Positions 1-8,894 are shown, numbered from the stretch's first letter. The stretch is DNA of 53,659 nucleotides from DAIMZM01 sp036733985 (GCA_036733985.1 DAIMZM010000003.1:1-53659), one strand, 5' to 3'. The notes: generated from the letters alone by a model not told the origin. Made by a program: numbers and translations.

Positions 1-881
1 TTCTTTCTCGGGAAACGCTGCAGGAAATCGCTGGCGATCTCGTCCATGGTGCACCAACGGACGCCTTCATGGCTGTTGATATGTTCGATCAAGCGTTCAT
101 GGGCCAGGATACACTGGGGCCGGCCGCTGACGTCCGGATGGATGGTCATGGGGAAGACGGCATAATCATATTCCCGGTAGTAGTAATCAAACTGATCCTG
201 CCACATGCCGAAAATATCCCGGGGATTGGCAAAGCCGTAGCTGTTGGGGCTCTTCTTCACAAACATCATGGGCGGCAAATCATCCAGATACCAGTTGGCG
301 GGGATTTCCACCAGATCCGTCTCCTCACCGCGGACCAGCGGTTTCATCCAATCTTTGGCAGCGGCGGAATAATTGATCTTGGTCCAGGAATCGCCCACCC
401 GCACATAATAAGGGTGCAGGTCGTTGTGCATCAGGCTGTGGTCGTATTTAATGCCGTGCTTGACCAGCAGCTCATTGGTCACATTGGAAAACTCCCACCA
501 GGGCGCCACATAACCGGTGGGGCTATAGCCGGTCAGCTCCTTAATCAGGTCGATACAGTAGACCAGGACGTCTTCTTCCTGTTTGGGTGTCATGGCAATG
601 GGATTCTCATGGGAATAGCCATGGAGCCCCACCTCATGGCCGGCGTCCACAATCATTTTCATCTGTTCCGGGAAAGTCTCGATGGAGTGGCCGGGGGCAA
701 AAAAGGTGGTCTTGAGACCATACTTTTTAAACAGCTTCAGCAGCCGGGGAATGCCCACTTCGCCGGCAAACAAGCCTCTGGAAATGTCATCCGGGGAATC
801 CTCGCCCGAATAAGAGCCCAGCCAACCGGCCACCGCGTCGATATCAACGCCATAACCAACTAAAATTTCTTTCTTAGCCAT
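1..881 (-). CDS. Polysaccharide deacetylase family protein (HpPgdA/PuuE-like), 3' end outside the window
   Basis: Translated from the ATG at 881, preceded by AAGGAGG seven bases upstream, the protein begins MAKKEILVGYGVDIDAV and carries the NodB-fold hallmarks: an early metal-binding Asp (GVDIDAV), the HGYSHEN motif, and TIHPDVSGRP near the right place for the C-terminal His. This is the family that includes Helicobacter HP0310-type deacetylases and PuuE allantoinases; these metal-dependent hydrolases act on C-N bonds of either sugars or ureides. It lies 37 bp downstream of the molybdenum hydroxylase and is probably in the same leftward operon, which favours a catabolic (heterocycle or ureide) substrate over cell-wall deacetylation. 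No signal peptide is seen, so it is probably cytoplasmic. At least 293 codons are inside the window; the stop is not. Family call is firm, substrate is inference. Confidence 0.85.
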   Translation of the reverse strand, partial: MAKKEILVGYGVDIDAVAGWLGSYSGEDSPDDISRGLFAGEVGIPRLLKLFKKYGLKTTFFAPGHSIETFPEQMKMIVDAGHEVGLHGYSHENPIAMTPKQEEDVLVYCIDLIKELTGYSPTGYVAPWWEFSNVTNELLVKHGIKYDHSLMHNDLHPYYVRVGDSWTKINYSAAAKDWMKPLVRGEETDLVEIPANWYLDDLPPMMFVKKSPNSYGFANPRDIFGMWQDQFDYYYREYDYAVFPMTIHPDVSGRPQCILAHERLIEHINSHEGVRWCTMDEIASDFLQRFPRK

Positions 882-918
882 GATACATCCTCCTTAATTT
901 TTTATTTTCCGGAGCGGC

Positions 919-3747
919 TTACCACCAGGTGCGGGCATAAGGGCTCCAGTCGATAATCTCCGCCTCGCCGTAGGCGTGATCAGCGCTGCTGATGGCGGCC
1001 GCCAATTTAGCCGCGTCCACCGGCAGCGTGGTGATGCGCACGCCCACCGCATCGTAAATCGCGTTCAGAATGGCCGGCGCCGCCGGGTTTAAGGCCATCT
1101 CGCCGAAGCCCTTGGCGCCGAAGGGACCAAAGGGATGCACTTCCTCAATATAGATGGAGCGGATATCCGGCGTATCCGTGAACTTGGGCAGGCCCAAATC
1201 CTTGTATTCCTTGATTTGGTTGTAGCCGTCCTTGACCGGGAAATCCTCGCTCAAGGCATAGCCCATGCCCATAACCGCGCTGCCGATGATCTGCCCCCGG
1301 ACCAGCCCGGGATTGATGGCGCGGCCGCAATCGTCGGCGGCATACATCCTGAGCACCTTCACCTGGCCGGTCTGCTCGTCAACCTCCACGATAGCCGCCT
1401 GCAAGGCGAAGCAGTAAGCCACCTGGAAGCGGTGATCCAGCATATTTTTATCAATATTGTCCGCCTGCTCCTGGGGGGGGAAGCAGACGCCGGCCACATA
1501 GTAATACGCCTCCTCCAGAGTTTCGCCATCCGCTGCCAGGGTCTGCCCGATCTCGGCATAGCTCTTGCGGAACGTCCCCTCCTGGCGGACGTCATAGACC
1601 CCTTCCATGTCCATATCCAAATAGTTGGCAATCTGGCCGAAACGGTCCGCCGCATAGTTCAGTAGCTTTTCCTTATACTTGATGCACAGGGTCAGAACCG
1701 CGTTGCCCGAGCAATAGGTCATCCGGGAAGCGCTGGTGCTGCCTTTGGCATAAGGCGAATGATCGTCGTCCACCGGCCCGATGTCCACCCGGTTATAACT
1801 GACGCCCAGGGTTTCCGCGGCGATTTGACAAACCACCGTATCATGGCCCTGGCCCAGCTCTACCGCGCCGGTATGCAAGAGGAAGCGCCCCTCCGGCGTC
1901 AGGCTGATTTTAGCGCCGGCGCCGTCCTCAAAGCCGCAGCCAAAGCCCATGTTTTTAAACCCGCCGGCCACGCCCACGCCGATTTTTTTACCAGGACCGG
2001 AAGGGGCGGGGATGCCGTCGGCTTTCAGCTGGCGTTCCACCTCGTCGATGGCCTGGTGAAAACCGCAGCCGTATTCGATGATCTGGCCCACGGAATTCTG
2101 TTTTCCGATATCCAGGCCGTTGACACGCCGTATTTCAAAGGGGGAGAGCCCGCAGGCCTCGGCCAAACGGTCCATCAGCGTTTCCACGATGACCGCCACC
2201 TGGGTGCTGCCATAACCCCGGAAGCACTCCGCCACCACTTTATTGGTGAACACCGCCGTGGAATCAAAATCCAGATGGGGCACTTCGTAAGGCCCGGTGC
2301 CCATGGCGGCGGTACAGGTGGCCAGGAAATCGCCTAAAGCGGAATAGGCACCGGTATCGGTGACGGTTTTCGCCTTGATGCCCAGCAGCCTGCCGTCCTT
2401 GGTGGCGCCCAATTTATAGTGAAAATCAATGGCATGCCGTTTCGTGGTCAGATTATTGACTTCCTCCCGGGTCAGGATCACCCGCACCGGGCGCTTGGTG
2501 TGGTAAGTGCCCAAGGCGGCGAAGATATGGCAGACCTGGTTTTCCCGCTTGCCGAAGGAACCGCCGCTGGGCCGGGTAATCAGGCGGATCTGGCTTTCGT
2601 CGATTTGCAGCGCATTGCAGATATTATGCCGCATATGGCTGGGATTCTGCCCGGGGCCGGAAACCACCAGCCGCCCCTGGGCATCGTATTCGGCCAGGGC
2701 CACATCCGGCTCCAGGCTGCCATGCTCCACGGTCTGGGTGCGCACATCCTGTTCCAGGATGATATCGGCCTTAGCTAGGGCCCGTTCCACATTGCCCTTG
2801 CGGACCTTTTTATTATAATAGGCATTGGGATACTGGTCATGGACCCGGCAGGAATTGGGGTCAAGACCTTCCTGCTGGTTGCGGATGACCGGCAGCACTT
2901 CATAATCCACCTTGATATACTGCATGGCCGCATAGGCCTGCTCGCCGGTTTCCGCGTAGACAACGGCCAGGGGCTCGCCGATAAAGCGGGCCTTCTCGCC
3001 TGCCAGCACCTGCTGGGGATATTCCTCCTGGGAGAATTCATTGGTGCCCGGGATATCCTGGGCAGTGGCGATAAAGACCACGCCCGGCTGCTTTAAGGCT
3101 TCGCTTTTATCAATGGACAAAATTTTGGCATGGGGGTATTCGGTAAACTTCAGGCGGCCCTCCAGGGGCTGATCCAGCTTGAAGTCATCGGTGAATAAGG
3201 CCGCGCCGGTGACCCGCTCCACGCCATGTTTGGTCACGGGGCTGTCGCCCACCCAGCCCTTGGTATCATACAGATCCACGCTGGTCTTGCCGTCCAGGAT
3301 TTCAATGGCCAGGCGGACCGCTTCCAGCACCTGCACATAGCCGGTGCAGCGGCAGATATTGAAGCGCAGGGCATGCTTGATCTCCTCATCCGTGGGATGG
3401 GGGTTGGCGTCCAGCAGGGCTTTGGCCGCCATAATAATACCGGGCGTACAAAAGCCGCATTGATAAGCGTGCTTCTTCAAAAAAGCCTGCTGCAGGGGAT
3501 GCAGCTCCCCGTCCTGAGCCAGCCCTTCGATGGTCTGCACCTCCGCGCCGGCCAGGGTTTTCATTTTCCGGGCGCAGGAACGCACCGCCTTACCGTTGAC
3601 AATAACGGTGCAGGTGCCGCATTGGCCCCGGCTGCAGCCGTCTTTGGTGCCGATCAGGCCCAGGTCATCCCTTAAGTAGCGTAACAGGCTCTGATCCGGG
3701 TTCTGGGCGCTGACGTCCTTTCCGTTTACTTTAAGCTCTATAGACAT
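919..3747 (-). CDS. Fused [2Fe-2S]/molybdopterin hydroxylase (xanthine dehydrogenase / aldehyde oxidoreductase family)
   Basis: A 942-residue single-chain molybdenum hydroxylase. Residues 1-80 form a plant-type [2Fe-2S] ferredoxin (Cys38, 43, 46, 58); residues 90-150 hold the second cluster (CGFC at 97-100, CRC at 132-134). The rest is the Mo-pterin domain with ELGQGHDTV and, near the end, GFGEMALNPAAPAI containing the expected active-site Glu. Architecture and length match Desulfovibrio Mop and the single-chain XDH-like enzymes of Clostridia; no FAD-binding subunit gene is nearby. The reading frame is open upstream to 3867, but the ATG at 3747 with GGGAGA seven bases away starts exactly at the ferredoxin domain. 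It is expected to hydroxylate a purine, other N-heterocycle or aldehyde. The symporter upstream and deacetylase-family hydrolase downstream suggest uptake and breakdown of such a compound. Exact substrate is unknown. Confidence 0.9.
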   Translation of the reverse strand: MSIELKVNGKDVSAQNPDQSLLRYLRDDLGLIGTKDGCSRGQCGTCTVIVNGKAVRSCARKMKTLAGAEVQTIEGLAQDGELHPLQQAFLKKHAYQCGFCTPGIIMAAKALLDANPHPTDEEIKHALRFNICRCTGYVQVLEAVRLAIEILDGKTSVDLYDTKGWVGDSPVTKHGVERVTGAALFTDDFKLDQPLEGRLKFTEYPHAKILSIDKSEALKQPGVVFIATAQDIPGTNEFSQEEYPQQVLAGEKARFIGEPLAVVYAETGEQAYAAMQYIKVDYEVLPVIRNQQEGLDPNSCRVHDQYPNAYYNKKVRKGNVERALAKADIILEQDVRTQTVEHGSLEPDVALAEYDAQGRLVVSGPGQNPSHMRHNICNALQIDESQIRLITRPSGGSFGKRENQVCHIFAALGTYHTKRPVRVILTREEVNNLTTKRHAIDFHYKLGATKDGRLLGIKAKTVTDTGAYSALGDFLATCTAAMGTGPYEVPHLDFDSTAVFTNKVVAECFRGYGSTQVAVIVETLMDRLAEACGLSPFEIRRVNGLDIGKQNSVGQIIEYGCGFHQAIDEVERQLKADGIPAPSGPGKKIGVGVAGGFKNMGFGCGFEDGAGAKISLTPEGRFLLHTGAVELGQGHDTVVCQIAAETLGVSYNRVDIGPVDDDHSPYAKGSTSASRMTYCSGNAVLTLCIKYKEKLLNYAADRFGQIANYLDMDMEGVYDVRQEGTFRKSYAEIGQTLAADGETLEEAYYYVAGVCFPPQEQADNIDKNMLDHRFQVAYCFALQAAIVEVDEQTGQVKVLRMYAADDCGRAINPGLVRGQIIGSAVMGMGYALSEDFPVKDGYNQIKEYKDLGLPKFTDTPDIRSIYIEEVHPFGPFGAKGFGEMALNPAAPAILNAIYDAVGVRITTLPVDAAKLAAAISSADHAYGEAEIIDWSPYARTWW

Positions 3748-3889
3748 TTTTTTCTCTCCCTTTTGCGCGTTAATGCAGGTTTTAGCGCCATCAGCGCAAC
3801 GGTCTGAATCAATAAGCGGACTGCCTGTGCCGGAGCGGCGCGGGGACGGCAGGGAGGTCGCCCCCATCCCCGCGCCATCCTAGCGCAAG

Positions 3890-3930
3890 GTAGGTTGGTC
3901 CGGGCCCGGGTAAACCGGGCCGGAACAAAT
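3890..3930. other. GC-rich hairpin between the small membrane gene and the hydroxylase
   Basis: The sequence CCGGGCCCGG, a short loop, then CCGGGCCGG forms a strong stem in the 191-bp gap upstream of the hydroxylase start. There is no T-run after it on the minus strand, so it may be a processing or attenuation structure rather than a clean terminator. No recognised riboswitch (for example a molybdenum-cofactor element) could be assigned. Confidence 0.3.
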
Positions 3931-3938
3931 TAAGAACA

Positions 3939-4085
3939 TTAGCGTGCTTTCGGCTGCTCCTTGTCCTCCTTTGAGGAGAGGAACCCTTTTTTGACGATAT
4001 TGACTGTCAGAAAGACGCAGGAAGCGATCAGGTAGATGTAGCAGAACCAAAGGATACCGCTGAAAAGGCCTTGCTCGACCATCAT
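3939..4085 (-). CDS. Small single-span membrane protein linked to the symporter (48 aa)
   Basis: A 48-residue gene: two adjacent ATGs at 4085 and 4082, AGGAGG nine bases before the first, stop TAA at 3939. The product starts MMVEQGLFSGILWF, has one hydrophobic segment (about residues 7-31) and then a charged tail (KKGFLSSKEDKEQPKAR). It sits 33 bp after the symporter stop, in the same direction, so it is probably co-transcribed. Several sodium/solute symporters are encoded with a tiny membrane partner, and that is my inference here; the sequence does not let me name a family. The good ribosome binding site, tight spacing and membrane-like composition argue that it is real. Confidence 0.65.
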   Translation of the reverse strand: MMVEQGLFSGILWFCYIYLIASCVFLTVNIVKKGFLSSKEDKEQPKAR

Positions 4086-4118
4086 AACAACATTCCTCCT
4101 TTAAAATTCACCCCGTGT

Positions 4119-5615
4119 TTACATACTGAGTTTGGCTGCCCGGTCCGCGGCCCCTTCCGCTTCCAAAGCCTTGATATTGTTCAGCCGCATGCCCTCATAG
4201 TCGAAATTATCCGGCTTGAACAGGGAAATGACCACGCAGAGCAAGGCGGACAGCGCATAGCAGGTCACATAAGTGATCCACAGCGGCAGATCGGTGAGGA
4301 ACATCATGTATAACGCCACCGCCAGGGTAAACACCGTGGCCACATTGGCCGCCACCTTGGTGGTTTTCTTCCAGTAAAGCCCGAAGACAATGGAGAAGAA
4401 GGGGGTGGGGATGAACACGCCGCAGGACAGCATGAAATCCAGCAGGGAGACTTTTTGCAGCGCCACCACGCAGCCCACCACCAGCACGCCCATGACCACG
4501 GACAGCCAGCGCAGCATTTTCAGGCTGGGCTTTTTGCCGCTGTACTGTTCATAGAAATCGCTGGCCAGCAAAGCGGTGAAGCCGCCCAGGTAAGACGTGC
4601 CGGTGGAATAGATGGCGAACAGCAAGGCTACCGCCAGCCAAATGGATGCGCCGGAAGGCAGCAGCTGCCTGACCACAGCCGGGAACACGTCGGTGCCCAC
4701 CGCCAGCTTGCCGGTCATACCCAGCGCAATGCCGCAGAGGCCGATGGAAGAGCTGACCAAGGCCATGGGCATCCAGCTCCAGCCGCCGAACAGCATGGCT
4801 TTGGTCACGCCTTTAGGCTCCACGGCATAAGCCCGCTGCCAGGCATAATTGCTCATGGTGGCGATCACGCCCCAGCCGCCGAAGGTCAGCAGGAAATAGT
4901 TGATCACACCGTCGGCCCGGAACAGATTGAGCCAGTTGCCCTGCTCGTGGACCACGGCCTGCTCGCTGACCATCTGGAAGATATTGCCTACGCCGCCCAT
5001 CTTGGCGTAAATCATGGGCACCATGATCACCAGGATCAGCACCACAATAAAATACTGGATAAAACCGGTGACCAGGGAGGACCACATCCCCGCCACCAGG
5101 TAATAACCCACGAACACCGCGCCGATCACCAGGGCCGCCGCGGTATAGCTCATGCCGAACATGCCGCTGAACAGCGAAGCGCCGCCGATGACCTGGAACA
5201 TGGTGAAGACAAACATGATGTACAGGGCCACCAGGCAGAAAATAATATGGGTGCTGGAGCCGAAGCGGGTCTTGACCCAGGAGCCGATGGTGGTGCCGTT
5301 AGGCGCCAGGTATCTGGTACGGTGGGCGATCACGGCAAAAATGGTGAAACTCAGCGGCGTGGGCAAGGCGTACATCCACATGCCGCCGATGCCCCAGTTG
5401 AACACGCCCTCCGCCGAAGCCAGCAGGGAGCCGGCCCACAGCTCGGTGGCGGCGATGGAGGACGCCACCAGGGGCCAGGGCACGCCGCGGCTGGCCACCA
5501 AAAAGCTGGAGCTGTCCAGTTTAACCTTCTTATAAACGACGTAAGAAATAAGGAACATTAATATAGCGGTAAAAATGAAAATCATCCATCCCCAGGATAC
5601 AGGTAATGCCGACAT
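4119..5615 (-). CDS. Sodium:solute symporter (SSS family)
   Basis: A 498-residue polytopic membrane protein beginning MSALPVSWGWMIFIF. The frame is open to an ATG at 5633, but that ATG lies upstream of the AGGAGG; the ATG at 5615, seven bases after it, is the better start. About 12-13 hydrophobic helices are visible, with the early RGVPWPLVASSIAATELWAGS segment typical of the SSS family (PutP, PanF and related carriers), which move organic solutes with Na+. It is the first clear gene of a leftward unit that continues into the 48-residue membrane protein and the molybdenum hydroxylase, so it probably imports the hydroxylase substrate. A short frame of 34 codons lies just upstream (5627-5731) and ends inside this gene's ribosome binding site, but is unsupported otherwise. 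Confidence 0.88.
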   Translation of the reverse strand: MSALPVSWGWMIFIFTAILMFLISYVVYKKVKLDSSSFLVASRGVPWPLVASSIAATELWAGSLLASAEGVFNWGIGGMWMYALPTPLSFTIFAVIAHRTRYLAPNGTTIGSWVKTRFGSSTHIIFCLVALYIMFVFTMFQVIGGASLFSGMFGMSYTAAALVIGAVFVGYYLVAGMWSSLVTGFIQYFIVVLILVIMVPMIYAKMGGVGNIFQMVSEQAVVHEQGNWLNLFRADGVINYFLLTFGGWGVIATMSNYAWQRAYAVEPKGVTKAMLFGGWSWMPMALVSSSIGLCGIALGMTGKLAVGTDVFPAVVRQLLPSGASIWLAVALLFAIYSTGTSYLGGFTALLASDFYEQYSGKKPSLKMLRWLSVVMGVLVVGCVVALQKVSLLDFMLSCGVFIPTPFFSIVFGLYWKKTTKVAANVATVFTLAVALYMMFLTDLPLWITYVTCYALSALLCVVISLFKPDNFDYEGMRLNNIKALEAEGAADRAAKLSM

Positions 5616-5805
5616 TGCTTTACCTCCTAACATGCTGCTTTTTCATAGAAATCCTCATGGCGACTGTTACGATACGGGCTAAACCTCTGGTATGTAATTT
5701 TCAAGATGCCGCCGGAACAGCGGTCCGGCAAAAGCGCTTTTACACCTCCTCTCCACCGTCCTGATCTTTTAGCCTTGCCCAGGCCCCGCAAACAGGCCTT
5801 CCGGC

Positions 5806-6621
5806 TTATTCGCGGTAATAGTCGGCGATCACATTGCGCTTCAGGTCTTTCAGATAGGGAACCGCCTCCCGTTGTTCCTGGATACGGTCCAAGTCCACCT
5901 CGGCAATAATGACTTCATCCCCCTCGGTCCGGGCCGCTGCCAGCAGCTCGCCCTTGGGGCCGACAATCCGGCTGGAGGCGCAGAACTCCGTCTCATTCTT
6001 TTCTGTGCCCGCCCGGTTGCAAGCAACGATATAATTGCCGTTTTCCAAGGCCCTGGCCCGGGAGGCCACATCCCAGGCATAATAACGGGCTTTGCCAAAA
6101 GCTGACGGATACACAATGATATCGGCTCCATTCAGCGCCAGAATACGGGCGTTTTCCGGAAAGCCCACCTCATAGCAGACCTGCATGCCGATCTTACATA
6201 AGCCGATATCAAAAACAGCGTCATACTGGCCGTCGCCTTTGCTGAAACGGGCATTTTCCCGGTCCCAAAGCGCTGATTTGCGATAAAAGCCGATCACGCC
6301 CTCGGGGCCGACTAAAACAGCGGTGTCGTAAAGCAGTCCTTCATACGCCTCGATGATGGCGCCTGCCAGGAAGATGCCCAGCTTGCGGCAGAGCGCCGCC
6401 ATCCGCTCCGTGGTGGGGCCGGGAATCGTGGTGGCCAGCTCCCGGTCGGACGCTTCCACCCGGTAACCGGTATCAAACAGCTCCGGGATCACGATCAGGG
6501 CCGCCCCCGCTTCAGCGGCCTGATGGATCATTTGCTCCGCTTTGGCCAAATTATGTTCCACATCGCCGGTAAGACAAATCATTTGAATTGCGGCAACCTT
6601 AAATTTTTTACTCATGTCCAA
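5806..6621 (-). CDS. Carbon-nitrogen hydrolase (nitrilase superfamily)
   Basis: About 270 residues with the Glu-Lys-Cys triad of the nitrilase superfamily: Glu in VIPELFDTGY, Lys in YRKSALWD, Cys in IGMQVCYEVGFPENAR. Members hydrolyse amides, nitriles or N-carbamoyl compounds in the cytoplasm. The start is either TTG 6621 (AGGAG six bases upstream) or ATG 6615; I kept the longer form. A near-perfect sigma-54 promoter lies at 6656-6672, pointing into this gene, and a sigma-54 activator is encoded just upstream, so expression is very probably sigma-54 dependent. It is separated from the symporter by 190 bp without a convincing terminator, so transcription could continue into the catabolic operon. 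That would make it an amidase step of the same pathway; the substrate is unknown. Confidence 0.88.
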   Translation of the reverse strand: MDMSKKFKVAAIQMICLTGDVEHNLAKAEQMIHQAAEAGAALIVIPELFDTGYRVEASDRELATTIPGPTTERMAALCRKLGIFLAGAIIEAYEGLLYDTAVLVGPEGVIGFYRKSALWDRENARFSKGDGQYDAVFDIGLCKIGMQVCYEVGFPENARILALNGADIIVYPSAFGKARYYAWDVASRARALENGNYIVACNRAGTEKNETEFCASSRIVGPKGELLAAARTEGDEVIIAEVDLDRIQEQREAVPYLKDLKRNVIADYYRE

Positions 6622-6655
6622 CCCCCGCTCCTGTTTTCGTCACATCCAATTAATA

Positions 6656-6672
6656 AGCAATTCCCGTGCCAA
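6656..6672 (-). promoter_or_regulatory. Sigma-54 promoter of the carbon-nitrogen hydrolase
   Basis: On the minus strand the bases read TTGGCACGGGAATTGCT, matching the sigma-54 consensus TTGGCACG-N4-TTGCW with correct -24 (GG) and -12 (GC) spacing. Transcription would start near 6645, about 24-30 bases before the hydrolase start codon. The neighbouring gene encodes a sigma-54 activator with a GAFTGA loop, which supports the assignment. Confidence 0.85.
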
Positions 6673-6739
6673 ACATCAGGAAATCAGGAAAAAAGCAAAA
6701 ATTTATTTTTTCATCAATTAATTTGCCCGCTCCAGGCCA

Positions 6740-6893
6740 TTTATGCATAAAAATGGCGATAAAAAGCGCCCCGGCTTTTGACGGCAAAAAAATAGATAAG
6801 CGCTGAAAACAGCACTTATCTATTCTCGTCTGCGGATAAAAAACGCCTGGCCTTATGCGTTTTATCATAAAAGCCATGCGTTTTTGCATAATC
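6740..6893. promoter_or_regulatory. Candidate upstream activator sites for the sigma-54 regulator
   Basis: Three related motifs lie 70-220 bp upstream of the sigma-54 promoter: a perfect palindrome TTATGCATAA at 6741-6750, TTATGCG at 6853-6859 and TGCATAA at 6885-6891; the latter two form a spaced inverted pair. Position and shared half-site fit binding sites for the TyrR/NtrC-type activator encoded at 6919-8640. Function is inferred. Confidence 0.5.
6784..6826 (-). terminator. Rho-independent terminator of the sigma-54 regulator gene
   Basis: On the minus strand AATAGATAAG-GCTG pairs across a TTTT loop with CAGC-CTTATCTATT (one internal mismatch), followed directly by a run of Ts. It lies between the regulator stop (6919) and the hydrolase promoter, isolating the two units. 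Confidence 0.75.
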
Positions 6894-6918
6894 AGGGATC
6901 CCGTTTCCGGCGGCCAGG

Positions 6919-8640
6919 TTACCGCATATTTTTCATTTTACGGCTGATGGTGCTCTGATCAACGCCCAGGATTTCAGCAATCTTGGTGGCGGTGGGATAC
7001 TTTTCCAGGGCCAGGGCGATCAACTGCTGTTCCACACTGTTCACCGCTTCCCGCAGCGGCATGATGCGATTGATGATAATGCCGTTGCCCTGGTCTTTGG
7101 CCAGGATATGCACGGGCAGGTCGGCAACGGTGATCGTGTCTTTGTCGGAAAGGACAACCAGCCGCTCGACAATGTTCTGCAATTCACGGATATTCCCCGG
7201 CCAGTGGTATTCCATAAAGCGCTGGATCACATCGGCCTCCAGTATTTTGTTCTTGCCGTATTGCTTATTATAGCGGTTGATAAAAAACATGGTCAGCGGC
7301 AGAATATCGTCCGGCCGCTCCCTGAGCGCCGGCACATGGATGGGCACCACGTTCAAGCGGTAATAGAGGTCTTCCCGGAACCGGCCGCTGCGCATCTCCG
7401 TTTCCAGATCCCGGTTGCAGGCGGCGATGATCCGCACGTCCACCTGGATGACCTTGGTGCCGCCTACCCGGATCAGCGTGCCTTCCTGCAGGATCCGCAG
7501 CAGTTTGACCTGCATATTCAGGGGGATCTCCGAAATCTCGTCCAGGAACAGCGTGCCGCGGTGGGCCAGCTCGAACAGGCCCTGTTTGCCTTCTTTGCTG
7601 GCGCCGGTGAAAGCGCCCCTTTCATAGCCGAACAGTTCGGATTCCAGCAGCGTTTCCGGAATGGCGCCGCAGTTGATCTTAATGTACTGCCTGTCCTTGC
7701 GCGGGCTGTTGGCATGGATAAAGGCGGCCAGCACTTCCTTGCCCACGCCGGATTCGCCGGTGATCAGGACCGTGGAATCCACATCGCTGACCTTCAGCGC
7801 CATATGGGCCACATTGGCCATGGCCTGGCTGGTATAAATAAATTTATTCTGCTCCATATTGCGGGCGCGCAATTCGTCCAGTTCATGCTTGTAGGCGTCC
7901 AGCAGCAGCTTGATGCTGTCCAGCTCCACCTTCATGCTTTGTTCCGAGGTGATGTCCCGGGAAAGGTTGATGACCTGGACGATCTCCCCCTGCTTATTGG
8001 TAAAGGGCGTGCCGATCACCATCAGCTTCCGGCCGGTCTTCGTCACCTGGATACACTGGACCCGCTGCTTGGTTTCCAGGACCAAGCGGGTGATAGAGGG
8101 CCGGTACACCCCCTCCTCCTCCAGATCCTGCACCCGGCGGCCGATCATCTTGTCCGCCGTCATCCCCCATAATTCCTCGCAGGCGGCGCTGACCTTCTGG
8201 GTGATGCCGCCGCCGTCCGAGGCATAAATCACATCATAATTGGAATTAAAAATCGCCCGGATATCATTGTTCAGGTCATCGTAAGAACCGCCCCAGACCG
8301 GATCCGCCGGCGACTGGTAGGCGTCGGCAGGGATGGTCAGCTGCATGGCGCCCAGCAGGGTACCCTGATCCCAGATCCCGCTCTGCAGGCAGAAATTATC
8401 GCCGTCCCGGAACATCAGGCGGGTTTTGGTATGTACATTCAGCATTTTGGGCAAGGTATGTTCCGGCCAGACCGACTGGATATCCTGATGCAGCAAATCC
8501 GCCTTTTCATAGCCGGTTTCTTCAATAAACGGATCGTTTACATAAGAAATCCGCGCGCCCCGGTCAATAATGATCAAACGGCCCGGTAAACTATCCAGGA
8601 TATTCTGCAGAAAAGAAGACTTATCGCGGAGCAGGTTCAT
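6919..8640 (-). CDS. Sigma-54-dependent transcriptional activator with two PAS domains
   Basis: A 573-residue enhancer-binding protein. Residues about 10-105 and 125-232 look like PAS sensor domains, followed by a short coiled linker to about 265. The AAA+ domain has Walker A GESGVGKE (295-302), the sigma-54 contact loop GAFTGA (342-347) and Walker B LFLDE (to 368). The C-terminus (ATKIAEILGVDQSTISRK) is a helix-turn-helix of the TyrR/PrdR-like type. The frame is open to a GTG at 8652, but the ATG at 8640 has a better-spaced GGTGA. No receiver domain is present, so it probably senses a small ligand directly via PAS. The sigma-54 promoter of the next gene (6656-6672) and nearby palindromes make the hydrolase, and possibly the symporter-hydroxylase operon, the likely targets. 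Confidence 0.92.
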   Translation of the reverse strand: MNLLRDKSSFLQNILDSLPGRLIIIDRGARISYVNDPFIEETGYEKADLLHQDIQSVWPEHTLPKMLNVHTKTRLMFRDGDNFCLQSGIWDQGTLLGAMQLTIPADAYQSPADPVWGGSYDDLNNDIRAIFNSNYDVIYASDGGGITQKVSAACEELWGMTADKMIGRRVQDLEEEGVYRPSITRLVLETKQRVQCIQVTKTGRKLMVIGTPFTNKQGEIVQVINLSRDITSEQSMKVELDSIKLLLDAYKHELDELRARNMEQNKFIYTSQAMANVAHMALKVSDVDSTVLITGESGVGKEVLAAFIHANSPRKDRQYIKINCGAIPETLLESELFGYERGAFTGASKEGKQGLFELAHRGTLFLDEISEIPLNMQVKLLRILQEGTLIRVGGTKVIQVDVRIIAACNRDLETEMRSGRFREDLYYRLNVVPIHVPALRERPDDILPLTMFFINRYNKQYGKNKILEADVIQRFMEYHWPGNIRELQNIVERLVVLSDKDTITVADLPVHILAKDQGNGIIINRIMPLREAVNSVEQQLIALALEKYPTATKIAEILGVDQSTISRKMKNMR

Positions 8641-8796
8641 GATTTCGCTCACCCCATTATGCTTAACCTAGCGGCCTGTCAGTAAATTCTAACACAAAGC
8701 AACGGTGGAAACAAGAACCCCCGGGTACGGGGGGCTAATTTATATCGGACGCGCCTCTTGGCCGAATGCCCGGCTTTAGCAAGGCCGGGCCTGCTC

Positions 8797-8825
8797 TTGA
8801 CTTCGCCCCCGGCTTATGCTATATT
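8797..8825 (+). promoter_or_regulatory. Sigma-A-type promoter of the SCIFF locus
   Basis: TTGACT, 17 bases, TATATT, lying about 70 bp before the SCIFF start codon. A short GC palindrome (GCCCGGC...GCCGGGC, 8769-8791) lies just upstream of the -35 box. Confidence 0.75.
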
Positions 8826-8894
8826 TTTGATATTATGAAAGAAGACTTGAGTCCGCCTGTTTTGGCCGGGCTTCATGAAAACGGAGGAAAACCA

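Noticed and set aside
919..3867. Upstream extension of the molybdenum hydroxylase frame
   Set aside because: The extra 40 residues do not resemble the ferredoxin domain and lack a ribosome binding site; ATG 3747 has both.
5627..5731. A 34-codon frame upstream of the symporter that ends in its ribosome binding site
   Set aside because: It needs a TTG start, has no clear conservation signal and looks no different from chance, despite an AGGAGGTG 11 bases upstream.
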